Source of the DNA: Apibacter adventoris
Lineage (GTDB): Bacteria > Bacteroidota > Bacteroidia > Flavobacteriales > Weeksellaceae
Assembly (NCBI RefSeq): GCF_002964975.1
Contig: NZ_PSZM01000046.1
Location: 62,001-126,000 of the forward strand
Reading direction: 5' to 3'
DNA length: 64,000 bases
The position numbers and the translations under genes were made by a program. Below are positions 61,611 through 64,000 of this stretch, piece by piece; positions within the stretch are counted from its first letter, which is position 1; each line of letters opens with the position of its first letter. A model generated the notes under the pieces. The model worked only from the letters and a program-made list of their open reading frames with translations. It did no database searches and was not told the origin of the DNA.

Positions 61611-64000
61611 TTATGTGAATAGATCAATTTGTAAATTCTCAGTTGTGTCCTGATTAGCATCTACTTTTACTATTTCAATTTTGTCAAATATGTAAACTAA
61701 TATTTTATCTTTTATTTTTTTTCCTAAAGATTCTAAAACTTTAGCATACTCTTTAATTTGTTTTTTATGTTTTGGTAATTTTTTTCCTGTTTTAAAATCT
61801 AGTATTGATATAAATCCGTTAATTTCTACTAAACGATCAGGGCGATAAAATCTTCCTTCAAATAAGATTTCTCTCTCCGGATATATAAAATACTGACCGG
61901 AAAAATAATTTTTTAATTGTTTATGTTTGATTACTGAATTAATAGTTTGAGTGATTAATTTTTCTTCTTCCCTATCAATTATTCCTTCAAAAATGAGTTT
62001 TTGTATAATAGGGTAAACTTTGTTTTCAGTTGTTATTTCGGATAAAACCTGATGGATAATGTTTCCATATCTGATTTCTTTATTTTCTTTTGTATATTTT
62101 TTTCCAATTTCTGTACTTACCTTTATTTTTTGCGACCAGCTTTCTGAAATCCAATCAATATTTTTTTCTTCAAGAGAATTTTTATTATCCAAATTTATTT
62201 TTTGAGTTTCGATGTCCGGATATAGTTCTATTATACCTTCTGTAGGGAAATGATTTTTTTTTAGAAATTTTTCTATTCTACCTATATCTGAATTTTTTTG
62301 TTCTTTTAATATAAAAAGTTGTTGCGAAGCCCTTGTGGTAGCTACATACTGAACACATAAATCATCTATAAAATTTTCACTTTTTTTAATTTCTATAACT
62401 TCGTCAATAGCATCGTTTGTTTGGTCTACACCTGATTTTCCATAGGTGTAGTATTGGTTAAAGCCATTATACAAATCTTCCTCCAAAGGAAACCAATATT
62501 CGTCTTGATAAACTCGGTTTTCTGCCAAGGGATAAATAACTATTGGAAATTCTAAACCTTTAGATTTATGAATGGTCATTACTTGTATAGCATTCATATT
62601 TTCTGGAAATTGAACAGAAAGATTTGAACTTTTTAATTCCCAATTTTCTAAAAAATCATTTATACTTATTGTTCCGTTTTTTTCTAAATGTAAAATTACA
62701 TCCAATAAAGCAGAAAGATACATTTCATCTCCTTTTCCAAATTTTAAAGATCTTATCAAATTTTCCACAAAATCATAGAAACTTAAATTATTATTCAGCG
62801 TATCGCATATATTTATTTCAAAAGTGTTTTTTAGGTAAAGAAGTGTATCCGTAAAAGATAAATCTTTTATTTTAAGCATTTCTGAAGTAAAATCTACTAA
62901 TTTTATTTTTCGTAGTATATGTAACTGGTATAGAGTATAAATTAAAGCTTCTTTGTTTTGAGGAGTATTTAACCATTTTAATGCGGAAATAATAGTTAAG
63001 ATGACTGGAGAAGAAGATAATAATAATGCTTCTTCTGTTAATACCGGATACCCTTTTTCGGTTAACGCTTCAATAATAGGGAAACTATGTTTCTTGTTCC
63101 GGGTTAAAATAGCTATGTCTTTAAAATTGAAACTGTTTGAAATTGATTCTTCAATAATTTCTAAAATTCTATTGACCAATGGGCTGTTTTCTTCTATATC
63201 AGGAGAAACAAATGAAATTTGAACCCTTCCTCCATTTTTTAGATATGGAATTTGGTAAGAATGGCTACCAAATAATTTTTTGTTTTCTTCATTTGTGAGT
63301 TCAGTTTCTGCAATAAATTGGTAAAAATCATTATTAAAATTGACAATGTTGGGCAGACTTCTGTAATTATTTGGTAAGGTTATGATAGAAATATTTTCCT
63401 TTTCAGAATTAGAAATCAGGTTCATCAAAATTTCAGGTTTTCCTGATCGAAACCGGTAGATAGATTGTTTAGGATCTCCTACTAGTGTAATTGAAGAACC
63501 ATAAGTTACTTTTGCATTTTCAACTAATGGTAAAAAATTGTTCCATTGTAATTGAGAGGTATCCTGAAATTCATCAATAAAATAATGATTATATTTTCCT
63601 CCTAATTTTTCATATATAAAGGCAACAGGTTCATTTTTTAGATGATTATTTATTATTGGATTTACATCTGAAAGAAAAAGAATGTCATTTTCTGATTTTT
63701 TTTGGTTTAGAAATCTAGATATTTCTGATTGTAACTCAATGGTAATTAAATTTTGTCTTACCGATTCATCTATTTTAATCCGGTTTATTAACTCTTTAGT
63801 CTGGTAAAAATATTTTATAAGTTGTGGAGCGATAGATTCAATTTCATTTATTTTGGTAGATTTTAGTTTTGCATATTTTTCATTTTCACAAAAATCTTTA
63901 TAAAAATTAGATTTTAGATTAATGGCTGCATAATTTTGTTTAATAAGAGTTTCATCAGTTAATTTATAAAAAAATCCTCCCATTCCTCTGCCACCTTGGT
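61611..64000 (-). CDS. UvrD/AddA-type helicase-nuclease (N-terminus beyond right edge)
   Basis: The C-terminal ~795 residues of a large superfamily 1 helicase. Walker A is beyond the edge, and the frame stays open to 64000 (QGGRG before the first internal Met at 63983), so that Met is not the true start. Visible motifs are II (YFIDEFQDTSQLQW), III (LVGDPKQSIYRFRSG), IV (LPNNYRSLPNIV), V (VMTIHKSKGLEFPIV) and VI (YVATTRASQQLFIL). The C-terminus carries a RecB-type nuclease core, PDRLVEINGFISILDFKTGK, with the Asp and D-x-K residues. It likely acts in double-strand break processing as the AddA/RecB-like subunit. The AddB-like partner is not visible. Confidence 0.9.
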   Translation of the reverse strand, partial: QGGRGMGGFFYKLTDETLIKQNYAAINLKSNFYKDFCENEKYAKLKSTKINEIESIAPQLIKYFYQTKELINRIKIDESVRQNLITIELQSEISRFLNQKKSENDILFLSDVNPIINNHLKNEPVAFIYEKLGGKYNHYFIDEFQDTSQLQWNNFLPLVENAKVTYGSSITLVGDPKQSIYRFRSGKPEILMNLISNSEKENISIITLPNNYRSLPNIVNFNNDFYQFIAETELTNEENKKLFGSHSYQIPYLKNGGRVQISFVSPDIEENSPLVNRILEIIEESISNSFNFKDIAILTRNKKHSFPIIEALTEKGYPVLTEEALLLSSSPVILTIISALKWLNTPQNKEALIYTLYQLHILRKIKLVDFTSEMLKIKDLSFTDTLLYLKNTFEINICDTLNNNLSFYDFVENLIRSLKFGKGDEMYLSALLDVILHLEKNGTISINDFLENWELKSSNLSVQFPENMNAIQVMTIHKSKGLEFPIVIYPLAENRVYQDEYWFPLEEDLYNGFNQYYTYGKSGVDQTNDAIDEVIEIKKSENFIDDLCVQYVATTRASQQLFILKEQKNSDIGRIEKFLKKNHFPTEGIIELYPDIETQKINLDNKNSLEEKNIDWISESWSQKIKVSTEIGKKYTKENKEIRYGNIIHQVLSEITTENKVYPIIQKLIFEGIIDREEEKLITQTINSVIKHKQLKNYFSGQYFIYPEREILFEGRFYRPDRLVEINGFISILDFKTGKKLPKHKKQIKEYAKVLESLGKKIKDKILVYIFDKIEIVKVDANQDTTENLQIDLFT

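Noticed and set aside
63981-63983. ATG at 63983 as the true start of the helicase-nuclease
   Set aside because: The frame is open to the window edge and the Walker A motif is missing, so the protein must begin further right.

Overview
This 64 kb window is AT-rich (roughly 30% GC by eye) and reads as a chromosomal segment of a Bacteroidota bacterium, most likely class Flavobacteriia. The clade markers are a secreted giant protein with a type IX secretion (T9SS type B) C-terminal sorting domain, an XrtF-type exosortase with its partner membrane protein, long FtsZ and FtsI proteins in a flavobacterial division/cell-wall cluster that ends in a GatB/YqeY protein, -7 promoter elements of the form TAnnTTTG, and starts without Shine-Dalgarno sequences. 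A low-GC Weeksellaceae-type organism (for example an Apibacter-like gut symbiont) would fit, but that is inference. No tRNA, rRNA, CRISPR array or insertion sequence was seen.

Layout. 1-12340 (minus strand) is the accessory part: a compact secondary-lipid/polyketide operon. In transcription order it holds a 2376-residue megasynthase (two nitronate-monooxygenase-like barrels, KS, AT, two ACPs, KR), a 969-residue AT-DH-phosphopantetheinyl transferase protein, a free ACP, an alpha/beta hydrolase (probable release enzyme) and two tandem GT1-type glycosyltransferases, the second cut by the window edge. A MATE exporter (12532-13899) lies just upstream on the same strand. Together these genes could prime, extend, fully reduce, release, glycosylate and perhaps export a fatty-acid-like product. 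The product is unknown. 13978-16246 is a two-component system.

16416-34043 is mostly housekeeping and surface functions: glnS with a DUF2911 protein, a small PspC-domain protein, the 2113-residue T9SS cargo, tex, rsmG, and a TPR protein followed by an outer-membrane beta-barrel protein. 34044-49784 (minus) is an uninterrupted division and cell wall cluster: mraZ-rsmH-ftsL-ftsI-murE-mraY-murD-ftsW-murG-murC-ftsQ-ftsA-ftsZ-gatB/yqeY. Its genes are tightly spaced, many of them overlapping. Three AGTGG repeats at a 10-bp period lie upstream of mraZ and look like MraZ-binding boxes.

49995-64000 holds an alpha/beta hydrolase, engB, rlmB and a small membrane protein on the plus strand. On the minus strand follow xrtF with its partner, pnp, rpsO, two META-domain lipoproteins, a polytopic membrane protein and an M13 metallopeptidase. 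ftsE (plus) and a partial AddA/RecB-like helicase-nuclease (minus) close the window. Several hairpin terminators separate these units, and a further hairpin lies in the pnp leader.
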